Assembly: GCA_964453055.1 (NCBI GenBank)
Contig: CAYVOD010000045.1
Location: 1-16,036, forward strand
Direction: 5' to 3'
Origin: UBA2256 sp964453055
Lineage (GTDB): Bacteria > Spirochaetota > Spirochaetia > Treponematales > Rectinemataceae
Length of the DNA: 16,036 nt
Position 1 is the first letter of the stretch. Every line of letters begins with the position of its first letter. A program made the position numbers and the translations under genes. Shown in pieces: positions 7,645-14,311 of the stretch. The notes under the pieces were generated by a model, which ran no database searches, had not been told where the DNA came from, and worked only from the letters and a program-made list of their open reading frames with translations.

Positions 7645-8711
7645 CAGAGGCCTTCGTCGAGGGCTCTCTGCCGCGCGTCAAGGACCAACGCGTCCACCAA
7701 TTCGCCGATATCTCCCTCCATTATGAGATCGAGCTTGTAGAGGGTGAGGTCGATTCTGTGATCGGTGAGCCTGTTCTGGGGAAAGTTATAGGTCCTGATC
7801 CGCTCCGATCGCTCGCCCGTGCCTACCTGGCTCTTGCGCTCCGCGGACCGCTCTGCCTGGCGCTTGGCCTCTTCCATCTCGAAAAGCCTGGCCCGAAGGA
7901 TTCGCAGGGCCTTGGCCTTGTTCTTGATCTGGCTTTTCTCGTCCTGGCAGTGGACCACCAGTCCCGTGGGAAGATGGGTGAGGCGCACCGCCGAGTCGGT
8001 GGTGTTGACGCTCTGCCCGCCAGGGCCGCCTGAGCGCATCACATCCACCCTTAGGTCCTCGGGCCTTATCTCGATCTCGGTTTCTTCCATCTCGGGGAGC
8101 ACGGCGACTGTGACGGCGGAGGTATGGATCCTGCCGGAACCTTCGGTGCTGGGCACGCGCTGCACCCTATGCACCCCCGATTCCCAGCGCAGCCTCTCGT
8201 AGACCGCGTTTCCATTCACCGAGAAAACGATCTCCTTAAGCCCGCCCAGCTCGGTGGCGTTCTCGCTCATGACCTCGGTGCGCCAGCCCATGGAATCGGC
8301 GTATCGAGAGTACATCCTGAAAAGATCGGCGGCGAAAAGCGCTGCCTCCTCGCCGCCCGTGCCGGCGCGGATTTCCATTATGACCGCCTTGTCCGCCAGG
8401 GGATCCCGGGGCGCAAGCAGTTCCTGCAAGGCGTGCTCTAGCCCCTCCTTCCTGGATTCAAGGAGCTTAAGCTCTTCCCTGGCGAGGGCCAGCATATCGG
8501 GATCGGATTCGGCGTCGAGCATAGAACGGGCATCGGCGATCTGGGATAAAAGCTCGTCGAAGCGTTTCTGGGCCTCGTCGATCTCGCCGAGGCGGGCTCT
8601 TTCTCGCATGAGCTCCCTGTATGCCGATTGGTCGCGGAACACCTGAGGATCAGCAGCCTGTTCGTCGAGTTGGCGCAGGCGATTGCGTATCGATTCTATT
8701 CTGTCTGTCAC
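7644..8711 (-). CDS. prfA: Peptide chain release factor 1 (UAG/UAA)
   Basis: A 355-aa class I release factor of normal RF1 length. The catalytic GGQ is at 231-233 in SGGPGGQSVNTTDSAVRLTH. The codon-recognition tripeptide is PST (187-189, within VHRVQRVPSTEGSGRIHT). That fits the P-x-T type of RF1 (PAT/PVT in most species), not the SPF of RF2. The start is a GTG at 8711; no ATG lies upstream in frame and the N-terminus then aligns with the family. GGGGA sits directly against the GTG, too close to act as a Shine-Dalgarno sequence. A TACCAT -10-like box ends 6 nt upstream, so the message may be leaderless. First gene of prfA-prmC-rel. Confidence 0.96.
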   Translation of the reverse strand: MTDRIESIRNRLRQLDEQAADPQVFRDQSAYRELMRERARLGEIDEAQKRFDELLSQIADARSMLDAESDPDMLALAREELKLLESRKEGLEHALQELLAPRDPLADKAVIMEIRAGTGGEEAALFAADLFRMYSRYADSMGWRTEVMSENATELGGLKEIVFSVNGNAVYERLRWESGVHRVQRVPSTEGSGRIHTSAVTVAVLPEMEETEIEIRPEDLRVDVMRSGGPGGQSVNTTDSAVRLTHLPTGLVVHCQDEKSQIKNKAKALRILRARLFEMEEAKRQAERSAERKSQVGTGERSERIRTYNFPQNRLTDHRIDLTLYKLDLIMEGDIGELVDALVLDARQRALDEGL

Positions 8712-8717
8712 TCCCCG

Positions 8718-8747
8718 ATGGTACCGCGCCGGCGGCTATCGCTTCAA
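8718..8747 (-). promoter_or_regulatory. Possible promoter of prfA-prmC-rel
   Basis: On the minus strand TTGAAG (8742-8747), an 18-nt spacer, TACCAT (8718-8723), then 6 nt and the GTG start. Four of six bases match consensus in each box. It has the same -10-to-start spacing as pepP and the M16-like gene, but weaker boxes. Confidence 0.35.
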
Positions 8748-8759
8748 GAAGCGCGCCGG
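8729..8759. other. GC-rich stem-loop downstream of the DUF2917-like gene
   Basis: Outer arms CCGGCG (8729-8734) and CGCCGG (8754-8759) enclose a second perfect hairpin, CGCTTC-AA-GAAGCG (8740-8753). It is part of the 103-bp spacer between the DUF2917-like gene and prfA. It could slow transcription from the upstream gene, but no T-run follows. It overlaps the proposed prfA promoter. Confidence 0.35.
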
Positions 8760-8814
8760 GACCATTTTATCCGATACCATTTGAACTAGGCGGCTCTAAT
8801 CGGCTGGGTTCTTC

Positions 8815-9078
8815 TCAGAGCAGTTCGAAACAGCTTGGCTCCACCGCTTCGACGACAACCTTCCTGCCGCTCGGGATGGCCAAATCCTCCCTATCCCTCA
8901 CCAGATAGTCCTTCCAGTCGTTTTGAACGGTAACCCAGAGCAACCCATTGTCCACCAGCAACCTCCGGTCGCGATCGAGATCGAAGGCGAGGACATCGTC
9001 CGCGTCGATGCAGCCGGGAAAGGAAGAAGCGGGGATTGATTCGGACAAATGCTTGACGATCGACGATTTATTCGTCAT
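8815..9078 (-). CDS. DUF2917-like small protein
   Basis: An 87-aa soluble protein. The start is fixed by an excellent Shine-Dalgarno sequence (GGAGGTG, 4 nt before the ATG at 9078). The frame extends further upstream through promoter-like AT-rich DNA, so the longer reading to 9141 is unlikely. The C-terminal half (GLLWVTVQNDWKDYLV, then DREDLAIPSGRKVVVEAVE) resembles the short beta-rich DUF2917 family, a cupin-like small domain of unknown role with the pattern LWVT...GD..DY.L..G..L.L..G..V.IEAL. There are no membrane segments and no cysteine pairs. It is divergent from serS and 103 bp before prfA on the same strand, so it may be co-transcribed with prfA in part. The family call is from memory of the pattern and is moderately sure; the function is unknown. 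Confidence 0.72.
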   Translation of the reverse strand: MTNKSSIVKHLSESIPASSFPGCIDADDVLAFDLDRDRRLLVDNGLLWVTVQNDWKDYLVRDREDLAIPSGRKVVVEAVEPSCFELL

Positions 9079-9120
9079 AAAACACCTCCGTCCGCCTTGG
9101 GACGTGTATCTCTCTTTTTC

Positions 9121-9149
9121 AATATAGTAAAAATTCAACATATATTGAA
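9121..9149 (-). promoter_or_regulatory. Predicted promoter and dyad region of the DUF2917-like gene
   Basis: On the minus strand TTCAAT (9144-9149), a 17-nt spacer and TATATT (9121-9126), giving a leader of about 35 nt with the GGAGGTG site. The same strand also contains TACTAT (9124-9129). On the plus strand TTCAA-CATATA-TTGAA (9134-9149) is a perfect dyad and another TTCAA lies at 9119-9123, so regulator binding is possible. The region is far more AT-rich than its surroundings. Confidence 0.45.
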
Positions 9150-9240
9150 GGAAACCTTTTAAAAACTCGCCCGACTTTTATAACACCGATTCGCCATAAA
9201 GAAATTCCTCGGGCTTTGCCCTTTTGCGATAGTCCCGGCC

Positions 9241-9269
9241 TTGCCGGTCCGAGCCAGTCCAAGTATCAT
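9241..9269 (+). promoter_or_regulatory. Predicted promoter of serS, placed for a near-leaderless transcript
   Basis: TTGCCG (9241-9246), a 17-nt spacer, TATCAT (9264-9269; five of six -10 bases), then 8 nt and the ATG at 9278. Transcription would begin at or 1-3 nt before the start codon. A second -10-like TATAAC at 9179-9184 has no good -35 partner. I see no T-box leader. Confidence 0.45.
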
Positions 9270-9277
9270 GTCGAGCT

Positions 9278-10549
9278 ATGCTGGATTACAAGTTTGTCAA
9301 AGACAATCTCGCCGAAGTGAAGAAAAATATCGCCGAGCGCTACATGAGCGCCGACGCGGATCTCGTGGTCAGCCTCTACGACGAAAAAACAAGCCTTCAG
9401 CGGGAAACCGAGGAGCTTCGGAAAAAGCGGAACGACAACGCCCTGGCCATGAAAGGCAAGCTCGATCCCGAAACCCGGGCCGCGAGGATAGAGGAAGGCA
9501 AGCTGCTCAAGGATAAAATCGCCGAGTCCGAAACCCGCCTGGCCGAGTTGGATGATCGCCTGGCCGCCGAAGGAGCCAAGATTCCCAATATGGCCCACCC
9601 CGAAGCGCCCAGGGGCAAGGAAGACAAGGACAATCTCGAGGTCAAGCGCGTGGGCGAGCCCACGAAATTCGATTTCGAGCCCAAGGACCACGTCCAGCTT
9701 GGCCAGTCCCTGGATCTCATCGACTTCGACACGGCCACGAGAGTGTCCGGCACTAAGTTCTATTATCTCAAGAACGAAGCGGTCATCCTCGAGATGGCCC
9801 TCGTGCGATACACCCTGGATATACTCATGAAAAAGGGCTTCACCCTCTTTCAGACCCCCGACATCGCCAAGACCGAAATCCTGGAAGGCATAGGCTTCAA
9901 TCCACGGGGCGCCGAATCCAACATCTACAACGTCGAGGGCGAAGGCACCTGCCTCATCGGCACCGCGGAGATCACCCTGGGCGGCTACTACTCGGGCTCC
10001 ATCCTCGACAAGGCCAGCCTGCCATTGAAGCTCGCCGGGGTATCCCACTGCTTCAGGCGCGAGGCCGGGGCCGCCGGCCAGTTCTCCAAGGGCCTCTATA
10101 GGGTGCACCAGTTCACCAAGGTGGAGATGTTCGCCTACACGACCCCGGAAGAATCGGGAGCCATGCACGAGTACCTGCGAGGCGTGGAGGAGGAAATATT
10201 CTCCGGTCTCGGCATACCCTTCCGGGTAGTGGACACCTGCACTGGCGACCTGGGCGCCCCCGCCTACCGCAAATGGGACCTGGAAGCCTGGATGCCCGGC
10301 CGGAATGGCGGCGAGTGGGGCGAAGTCACTTCCACCTCCAACTGCACCGACTACCAGGCCAGGCGCCTGAATATCAAGTACAAGGACGAGGCCGGCAAGA
10401 ACAAGCACGTCCACATGCTTAACGGAACGGCTGTCGCCTGCTCCAGGGCGATGATCGCCGTCCTGGAGAATTTCCAGCGGGCTGACGGCTCGGTGGCCAT
10501 CCCCCCCGCCCTCGTGCCCTACTGCGGTTTCTCGGAGATCAGGCGATAG
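9278..10549 (+). CDS. serS: Seryl-tRNA synthetase
   Basis: A 423-aa class II synthetase of standard length that charges tRNA-Ser (and tRNA-Sec) with serine in the cytoplasm. The N-terminal tRNA-binding coiled coil covers about residues 28-100 (charged heptads, RETEELRKKRNDNALAMKG). The catalytic core follows. Motif 2 is CFRREAGAAGQFSKGLYRVH (258-277) and motif 3 is GTAVACSRAMIAVLENFQ (383-400). The conserved EVTSTSNCTDYQARRL (349-364) and the serine-pocket TAEITL (229-234) are also present. The start MLDYKFVKDN matches the usual MLDxKxIRxN. No Shine-Dalgarno sequence precedes it. It is a single-gene unit, divergent from the DUF2917-like gene and convergent with the GH2 operon. Confidence 0.98.
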   Translation: MLDYKFVKDNLAEVKKNIAERYMSADADLVVSLYDEKTSLQRETEELRKKRNDNALAMKGKLDPETRAARIEEGKLLKDKIAESETRLAELDDRLAAEGAKIPNMAHPEAPRGKEDKDNLEVKRVGEPTKFDFEPKDHVQLGQSLDLIDFDTATRVSGTKFYYLKNEAVILEMALVRYTLDILMKKGFTLFQTPDIAKTEILEGIGFNPRGAESNIYNVEGEGTCLIGTAEITLGGYYSGSILDKASLPLKLAGVSHCFRREAGAAGQFSKGLYRVHQFTKVEMFAYTTPEESGAMHEYLRGVEEEIFSGLGIPFRVVDTCTGDLGAPAYRKWDLEAWMPGRNGGEWGEVTSTSNCTDYQARRLNIKYKDEAGKNKHVHMLNGTAVACSRAMIAVLENFQRADGSVAIPPALVPYCGFSEIRR

Positions 10550-10800
10550 CGCCATCCTAAGGGGGAGCGGTGCTCTTTACCCAACCGGCCTGAAGGCCGC
10601 TGCGGCTGGCACGCGCCCGCTCGATCCTACGCTGCTCCCCCTCGCTCCGAAGTCCTCAGGAGGACCGCCGGGCGCCCGTTTCTAGCATGCTGCAGATCGC
10701 CTTGCGGCGCTGCTGTCCGACCGTCGCCAGGGGCCGCGACCGACGCCCGGCGACCCTCCTTCCGGTCTTCTACGCTACCCCCGCTGGGCGCCAATTCCCT
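10550..10800. other. Hairpin-dense non-coding spacer between serS and the GH2 gene
   Basis: 251 bp between two convergent stop codons with no credible gene. It is rich in inverted repeats. AGGGGGAGC (10560-10568) pairs perfectly with GCTCCCCCT (10634-10642). Inside that pair is CGGCC-TGAA-GGCCG (10586-10599). GTCCTC-AG-GAGGAC lies at 10652-10665. The string CTACGCT recurs near 10627 and 10770, each followed by a C-rich run. No T-run terminator, tRNA or known structured RNA signature is visible. It may be a genome-wide intergenic repeat, a bidirectional transcription barrier or an unrecognised RNA. The sequence alone cannot separate these. Confidence 0.5.
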
Positions 10801-12624
10801 TTACTCGTTGATCTTCCTCATCGCCATCGTATCCACCTTAGGCCTGCGGTCCGCGGTCATGAGTCCGTTGGTCTCGGATCCCACGTCGTAGAGCTGGGTA
10901 TAGCAGTAGCCGCAGAAAAGGCCCGAATCGACGATGTCCTTCGTATATTTCCCGATCTGCTCGACAGTATCGCCCTTACTTTCGGCCTCGTACCAGCCGA
11001 AGCCCCCGTATTCGCTTAAAAAAAGGGGCTTTCCCCCGATCAGCGCGTCGCGGTCTGCGAAAAGGCTGCGCGTTTTAGACGCCACCTGATAGAGAAGGTT
11101 GAAAGCCAAGACCTTGGGAACCGACAAGTCGTGGAGGACCTCCGGATCCCGGCGCCCGAGGGCCGCGTAAAAAGCCCTGGCCAGGCGAGGGTTTTTGAGA
11201 TAATGGTGGATATCGAGCAGGTCCCCTCCCAGGTGCTCCCATCCCGAGTTGTCGATGACTGGCCTCGTCGGGTCCAGCTTCTTGGCGAGCTCCGTCATGG
11301 CCAGCACGAAGCGCCTGGTCGCCGAGCCTCGGCCATATATCCCCCAGACCCCCCAGGTTTCGTTGAAAAGGATTCTGAGCACGCAGGAGGGATGGGCCAT
11401 ATCCCTGGCCACAAGGGAGCGCAGCTCGGCCTCGTAGTCCTCGAAGGTCTCGCGGGAAGGCAGATAGAAGGAGGGCATCTCGAAGCTCGCGAGAAAACCC
11501 AGTCTGTCGCAGAGATACTGGAAATACGGACTTTCCACCTTCTGGTGGATTCTGGCTCCGTTGAAGCCCATGGCCTTGGCGGCGAGGATGTCGTTTTCCA
11601 TGAGCGCCTTGTCCGGCGCTGCGTAGGATCCCCCGGGATAGTAGCCCTGGACAAGGACGAAGCGGAGCGTCAGAGCTTGGTCGTTGAGAAGGAACTTTCC
11701 TCCCCGAAGATCGATTTTTCTGAGGCCGAAATAGCTTTCCACCTGGTCGAGGATTTCGTTCCCCCGCAGCAGCCTGTACAGGATGGGATGAAGCGCGGGA
11801 TTCTCCGGCGACCAGAGAGCGCCGCCCACAGCGTCGAAACCGAACTCGAAAGTAAATGACCCGTCTTTATCGGGGCCAGCCGCGCGCAGTTTTTGCGCGG
11901 TCCCATCGTGGCCGCGCAAAAGTATCTCCAAGGAAAGTCGGGATCCGTCGGTTTTTCCCTCACCCTCCGCCATTTCCCCGAGACCCGGATCGTCGGAAGA
12001 GGTGACGAGGTCCAGCCATGCTTTTCCCCTCACCCGCGCCAGGGCGAAGTCCTGATCCAGCCTGGCGCCGGCCAGGCGCGCGCCTCCGGTCTCCTCGATC
12101 CAGACGCTCTGCCAAATGCCCGAGACGCCCTGGTACCAGACCAGGAAGGGAAAGGGCAAAAAACTTTGCTTGCCTCGGAGTCGAAAGGGGCTGCGCGAAT
12201 CCCTGACCCGTATCTCGAGGAAATTTTCTCCGGCCGCGCAGGCCTCGCTTATGTCGACGGAAAAGGAAGAGTAGCCTCCCCTGTGGTTCGCCAGCTCCCG
12301 GCCGTTCACGAGGACCTCGGCCTGGTAATCGCAGGCTCCCACGTGGAGCGTCCAACGGCTGTCCGGCTTGTCTGGGAGAAAGAAGGTCCTGGAATAAGAC
12401 CAGGATCCTTTGTCCTTCGATTTCACCCCTGAAAGCTCGCTCCCTATGGGAAAGGGAACCTGTATTTTTTCGGGACGGCCCCGGACTTTCCGGGAGCCCC
12501 GTATTCTTGAAAAATTCCACTGACCGTCCAGGGAAATCCAGGATCGCCTGGCCCAGGAAGGGTCCGGATGATCGGCGTAAAGACCGCCGCCTTGAAATTC
12601 GGGCGAATCCGGATATCCGCTCAT
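10801..12624 (-). CDS. Glycoside hydrolase family 2 protein (beta-galactosidase/beta-glucuronidase-like)
   Basis: A 607-aa GH2 enzyme without a signal peptide, so probably cytoplasmic. A sugar-binding jelly roll spans about 25-178 (SLDGQWNF, then VLVNGRELANHRGGYSSFSV). The immunoglobulin-like sandwich is at about 182-300, ending FGLRKIDLRGGKFLLND. The TIM barrel follows from 320. The acid/base pair N421-E422 is in LRILFNETWG and the likely nucleophile E538 is in PLFLSEYGGFGW. The protein ends with ADRRPKV...AMRKINE, the normal GH2 close, so it is complete. The substrate (galactoside, glucuronide, mannoside) cannot be read from this. Compared with LacZ it is short and lacks the C-terminal domain 5. 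The ATG overlaps the stop of the Gre-like gene by 4 nt (ATGA), with AAGGAA upstream. It is the last gene of the yraN operon. Confidence 0.92.
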   Translation of the reverse strand: MSGYPDSPEFQGGGLYADHPDPSWARRSWISLDGQWNFSRIRGSRKVRGRPEKIQVPFPIGSELSGVKSKDKGSWSYSRTFFLPDKPDSRWTLHVGACDYQAEVLVNGRELANHRGGYSSFSVDISEACAAGENFLEIRVRDSRSPFRLRGKQSFLPFPFLVWYQGVSGIWQSVWIEETGGARLAGARLDQDFALARVRGKAWLDLVTSSDDPGLGEMAEGEGKTDGSRLSLEILLRGHDGTAQKLRAAGPDKDGSFTFEFGFDAVGGALWSPENPALHPILYRLLRGNEILDQVESYFGLRKIDLRGGKFLLNDQALTLRFVLVQGYYPGGSYAAPDKALMENDILAAKAMGFNGARIHQKVESPYFQYLCDRLGFLASFEMPSFYLPSRETFEDYEAELRSLVARDMAHPSCVLRILFNETWGVWGIYGRGSATRRFVLAMTELAKKLDPTRPVIDNSGWEHLGGDLLDIHHYLKNPRLARAFYAALGRRDPEVLHDLSVPKVLAFNLLYQVASKTRSLFADRDALIGGKPLFLSEYGGFGWYEAESKGDTVEQIGKYTKDIVDSGLFCGYCYTQLYDVGSETNGLMTADRRPKVDTMAMRKINE

Positions 12625-13157
12625 CGTTCCTTCGCGTACTGGATGCCGATAATCTTCATCCTTCGCTCTCCCAGGGGGAGCTTGACGATAACCCGGTCGC
12701 CGACCCTTCTCCCGATGAGCGCCTTCGCCACGGGACTCGCCCAGCTAACCCAGCCCCGGTCGGGATCGCTCTCGTCCGCGCCGACTATTCGGTAGCTGGT
12801 TGTTTCTCCGTCTTCGTCCTTTACCCGCGCCTCCAGGCCGAAGACCACGCGGTCGAGGCTGGAAGGCCGCCCTACAACCTCGAGCGAAGCCTTCATCCGG
12901 CTCAGGTAGGAGATTTTGCGATCGATGAAAGAAAGCTCCCGCAGCGGCTTCGCTTTGGCTTGGGCGTCGAGGCCGGAGAGCAGCGCCGCCGCCTTGGGCC
13001 GCTCCACTTCGACGAGGCGGCGAAGTTCCTCCACCATCCTGAGCGCCCCTTCCTCGGTCATGTAGTTCTTGACCCCAGGCGCGATCGGGAGGGGAATCTC
13101 GTGCATGTCGTCGGTTTCGTCCGAGCCGGAATCCTCGTCGACGAAGGCCCTGCTCAT
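12621..13157 (-). CDS. GreA/GreB-like RNA polymerase secondary-channel protein lacking the acidic tip
   Basis: A 178-aa protein. After an acidic N-terminal extension (1-30) comes a Gre-type coiled-coil region (YMTEEGALRMVEELRRLVEV, ending FIDRKISYLSRM, residues 32-88). The Gre C-terminal FKBP-like domain follows (VVFGLEARVKDEDGE, YRIVGADESD, SPVAKALIGRRVGD; about 104-175). True Gre factors carry a G-D-x-S-E-N-A-E/D-Y motif at the coiled-coil tip, whose acids help RNA polymerase cleave backtracked RNA. Here that stretch is shortened by roughly seven residues and reads SGLDAQAKAKPLREL (61-75), without the D/E pair. It may bind the secondary channel without promoting cleavage, like other non-cleaving members (Rnk, Gfh1), or regulate transcription. 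There is no strong Shine-Dalgarno sequence before the ATG at 13157. The start could be later (ATG at residue 18). It is coupled to GH2 by a 4-nt overlap. Confidence 0.82.
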   Translation of the reverse strand: MSRAFVDEDSGSDETDDMHEIPLPIAPGVKNYMTEEGALRMVEELRRLVEVERPKAAALLSGLDAQAKAKPLRELSFIDRKISYLSRMKASLEVVGRPSSLDRVVFGLEARVKDEDGETTSYRIVGADESDPDRGWVSWASPVAKALIGRRVGDRVIVKLPLGERRMKIIGIQYAKER

Positions 13158-13200
13158 TGCGAGCCCGCCTTCGGGCCAGAATAAGGCCTTGCGGCTGAGT

Positions 13201-13680
13201 TCATATCCTGGTTATGTAGGAAGAAAGATCCTTTCTCCAGGGCTGCTTTTCCCCTTCTTTCTCCCACCGGATCCTTCGTTTGACCATGAAAGCGCCGTCG
13301 TTACCTTTTTGGTATTCCACCACCCCGAAACAGCCGGCGCCGAGGTACACGATTTTCTCCTTAGCCTCGAGCGTCTCGGCCGCCTGCACCCTTTCGAGGA
13401 CGCAATCGAAATGGACCGGCTCGCCGCTTTCCTTATTGGCCAAGGCTCCAGCCATGTCGAATATCGGCTTGCCGCAGAGAGCGCATTCCCTGGGCGGCTG
13501 GCTAGGCTTTTTCTCTTCCTTGCGGACGCCTAAGGTCGAATTGTCCCGGGGTCCCTTCTGCCCCTGTCCGTGCCCCTGTCCCTGTCCGTGCCGTCCGTGC
13601 TTTCCCTGGGCCTGGCGGGGATTGTGCCTTCTGCTGCCTTCGCCCTGCCTGCCCGGTGAATTTTTTCCGTTATTATCCAT
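13201..13680 (-). CDS. Unrecognised protein with a disordered G/Q/H-rich N-terminus and a zinc-ribbon-like motif
   Basis: 159 aa from the ATG at 13680, chosen because AAGGAAAAGG lies directly before it. The frame opens slightly earlier, at 13698. Residues 1-60 are basic, low in complexity and rich in Gly, Gln, His and Arg (HGRHGQGQGHGQGQKG). They suggest a flexible nucleic-acid- or ribosome-binding tail. Then C66-x2-C69 (ECALCGKPI) and H90-x2-C93 (VHFDCV) form a C-x2-C-x20-H-x2-C pattern that could bind zinc. A short beta-type segment (EKIVYLGAGCFGVVEY, 107-122) and a basic end follow. I do not recognise a named family; spirochaetal conserved hypothetical is my best guess. It overlaps the 74-aa gene by 8 nt and is 43 bp before the Gre-like gene, so it is operon-borne. 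Confidence 0.8.
   Translation of the reverse strand: MDNNGKNSPGRQGEGSRRHNPRQAQGKHGRHGQGQGHGQGQKGPRDNSTLGVRKEEKKPSQPPRECALCGKPIFDMAGALANKESGEPVHFDCVLERVQAAETLEAKEKIVYLGAGCFGVVEYQKGNDGAFMVKRRIRWEKEGEKQPWRKDLSSYITRI
13563..13592. repeat. Short tandem-type repeat inside the zinc-ribbon-like gene
   Basis: CCTGTCCGTGCC occurs at 13563-13574 and 13581-13592 with a half copy (CCTGTC) between. It encodes the alternating HGQGQ residues of the disordered tail. Such tracts change length easily, so the tail may vary between strains. Confidence 0.6.
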
Positions 13681-13897
13681 CCTTTTCCTTCTTATCAAGG
13701 CGATTCGTCAAAAAACTGGCGATTCTTGTCACCGCTACGTCCACGTAACTGTCGTCGTTCAATTTATGACGCATTGTGAGGACCTTGTATACATCCGTGC
13801 GCGCTTTGGCGCCCGGAGGTCCAAGGACCTTACCCTCGACCAGGCTGGTTCCCGCCCAATCCAAGGAATTCCTGCGGGCTGTTTCCTTTTTTTTCAT
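13673..13897 (-). CDS. Small basic protein of unknown function in the yraN operon
   Basis: 74 aa, lysine-rich at both ends (MKKKETARR and NRLDKKEKDG), with a central segment VYKVLTMRHKLNDDSYVDVA. No signal peptide, membrane segment or cysteine is present. I do not recognise the family. It is taken as real because of its context. Its ATG overlaps the yraN stop by 4 nt (ATGA) and its end overlaps the next gene by 8 nt, so it fills the operon without a gap. The coding start holds a run of eight A bases just after the ATG, a possible slippage site. Confidence 0.7.
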   Translation of the reverse strand: MKKKETARRNSLDWAGTSLVEGKVLGPPGAKARTDVYKVLTMRHKLNDDSYVDVAVTRIASFLTNRLDKKEKDG

Positions 13898-14262
13898 ACT
13901 GTCTCGTCGAACGCTCCTTCGTAACGCATCGGAATTCCGTCGCGGAAAAGGAAAATGACATCGTATCGAATTCTACGGCTAGTATATTTTCGATACGTAG
14001 ACAGATAAATCTTAGAAGTTTCGATGATCCGGCGGATTTTATCGGCGCTCAAGGCCTTTTCCAGGGCCGAAGAGCCCAGGGCCCTCCAGCGCTTGACCTC
14101 GATGAAGGCGATGACATCCCCCCGCTCGGCTATGATGTCTATCTCGCCCCGGCCCGCCCTGTAGTTCCGCTTCAGGAGGCTCCAGCCCTCGGACAGGAGA
14201 AGGGAGGCTATGCGTTCTTCCCCCTGCCGGCCGAAGCCCGCCGAGGACGGGGATCCTTCCAT
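13894..14262 (-). CDS. yraN: YraN/UPF0102 family endonuclease-like protein
   Basis: 122 aa, normal length for UPF0102. Residues 9-25 (GFGRQGEERIASLLLSEGW) are the conserved first helix. GRGEIDIIAERGDVIAFIEV-K (38-57) holds the nuclease-like core E40, D42, E55, K57 of the PD-(D/E)xK fold. KIRRII and IRYDVIF follow as usual. The biochemical role of this widespread family is not settled; a structure-specific DNA-processing role is suspected from the fold. It often lies next to rplS/trmD/rnhB as here. It is the first gene after the rplS terminator, so it needs its own promoter or read-through. Only a weak TTGAAG is visible upstream, with no convincing -10 box. Confidence 0.93.
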   Translation of the reverse strand: MEGSPSSAGFGRQGEERIASLLLSEGWSLLKRNYRAGRGEIDIIAERGDVIAFIEVKRWRALGSSALEKALSADKIRRIIETSKIYLSTYRKYTSRRIRYDVIFLFRDGIPMRYEGAFDETV

Positions 14263-14311
14263 GCCCTCAATACGGAGCGCCCGCCGCCCCCTGCTTCAAA
14301 ATGCCGGCACT

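Noticed and set aside
9079..9141. Longer start for the DUF2917-like protein
   Set aside because: The extra codons cover the AT-rich promoter region, while a GGAGGTG site sits ideally before the ATG at 9078.
9205..9250. Small hairpins GGGC-TTT-GCCC-TTTT and CCGGC-CTT-GCCGG upstream of serS as an attenuator or T-box
   Set aside because: The stems are only 4-5 bp and no T-box signature is present; a promoter lies at the end of this stretch.
9266..10555. A 429-codon open frame on the minus strand opposite serS
   Set aside because: It mirrors serS almost base for base; serS motifs are unambiguous and the antisense protein is a composition shadow.
10550..10800. A tRNA, SRP RNA, RNase P RNA or tmRNA in the spacer
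   Set aside because: None of the conserved sequence blocks of these RNAs could be found on either strand.
13163..13176. GCCCG-CCTT-CGGGC hairpin before the Gre-like gene as a terminator
   Set aside because: The stem is only 5 bp, no T-run follows, and the spacing suggests the operon continues.
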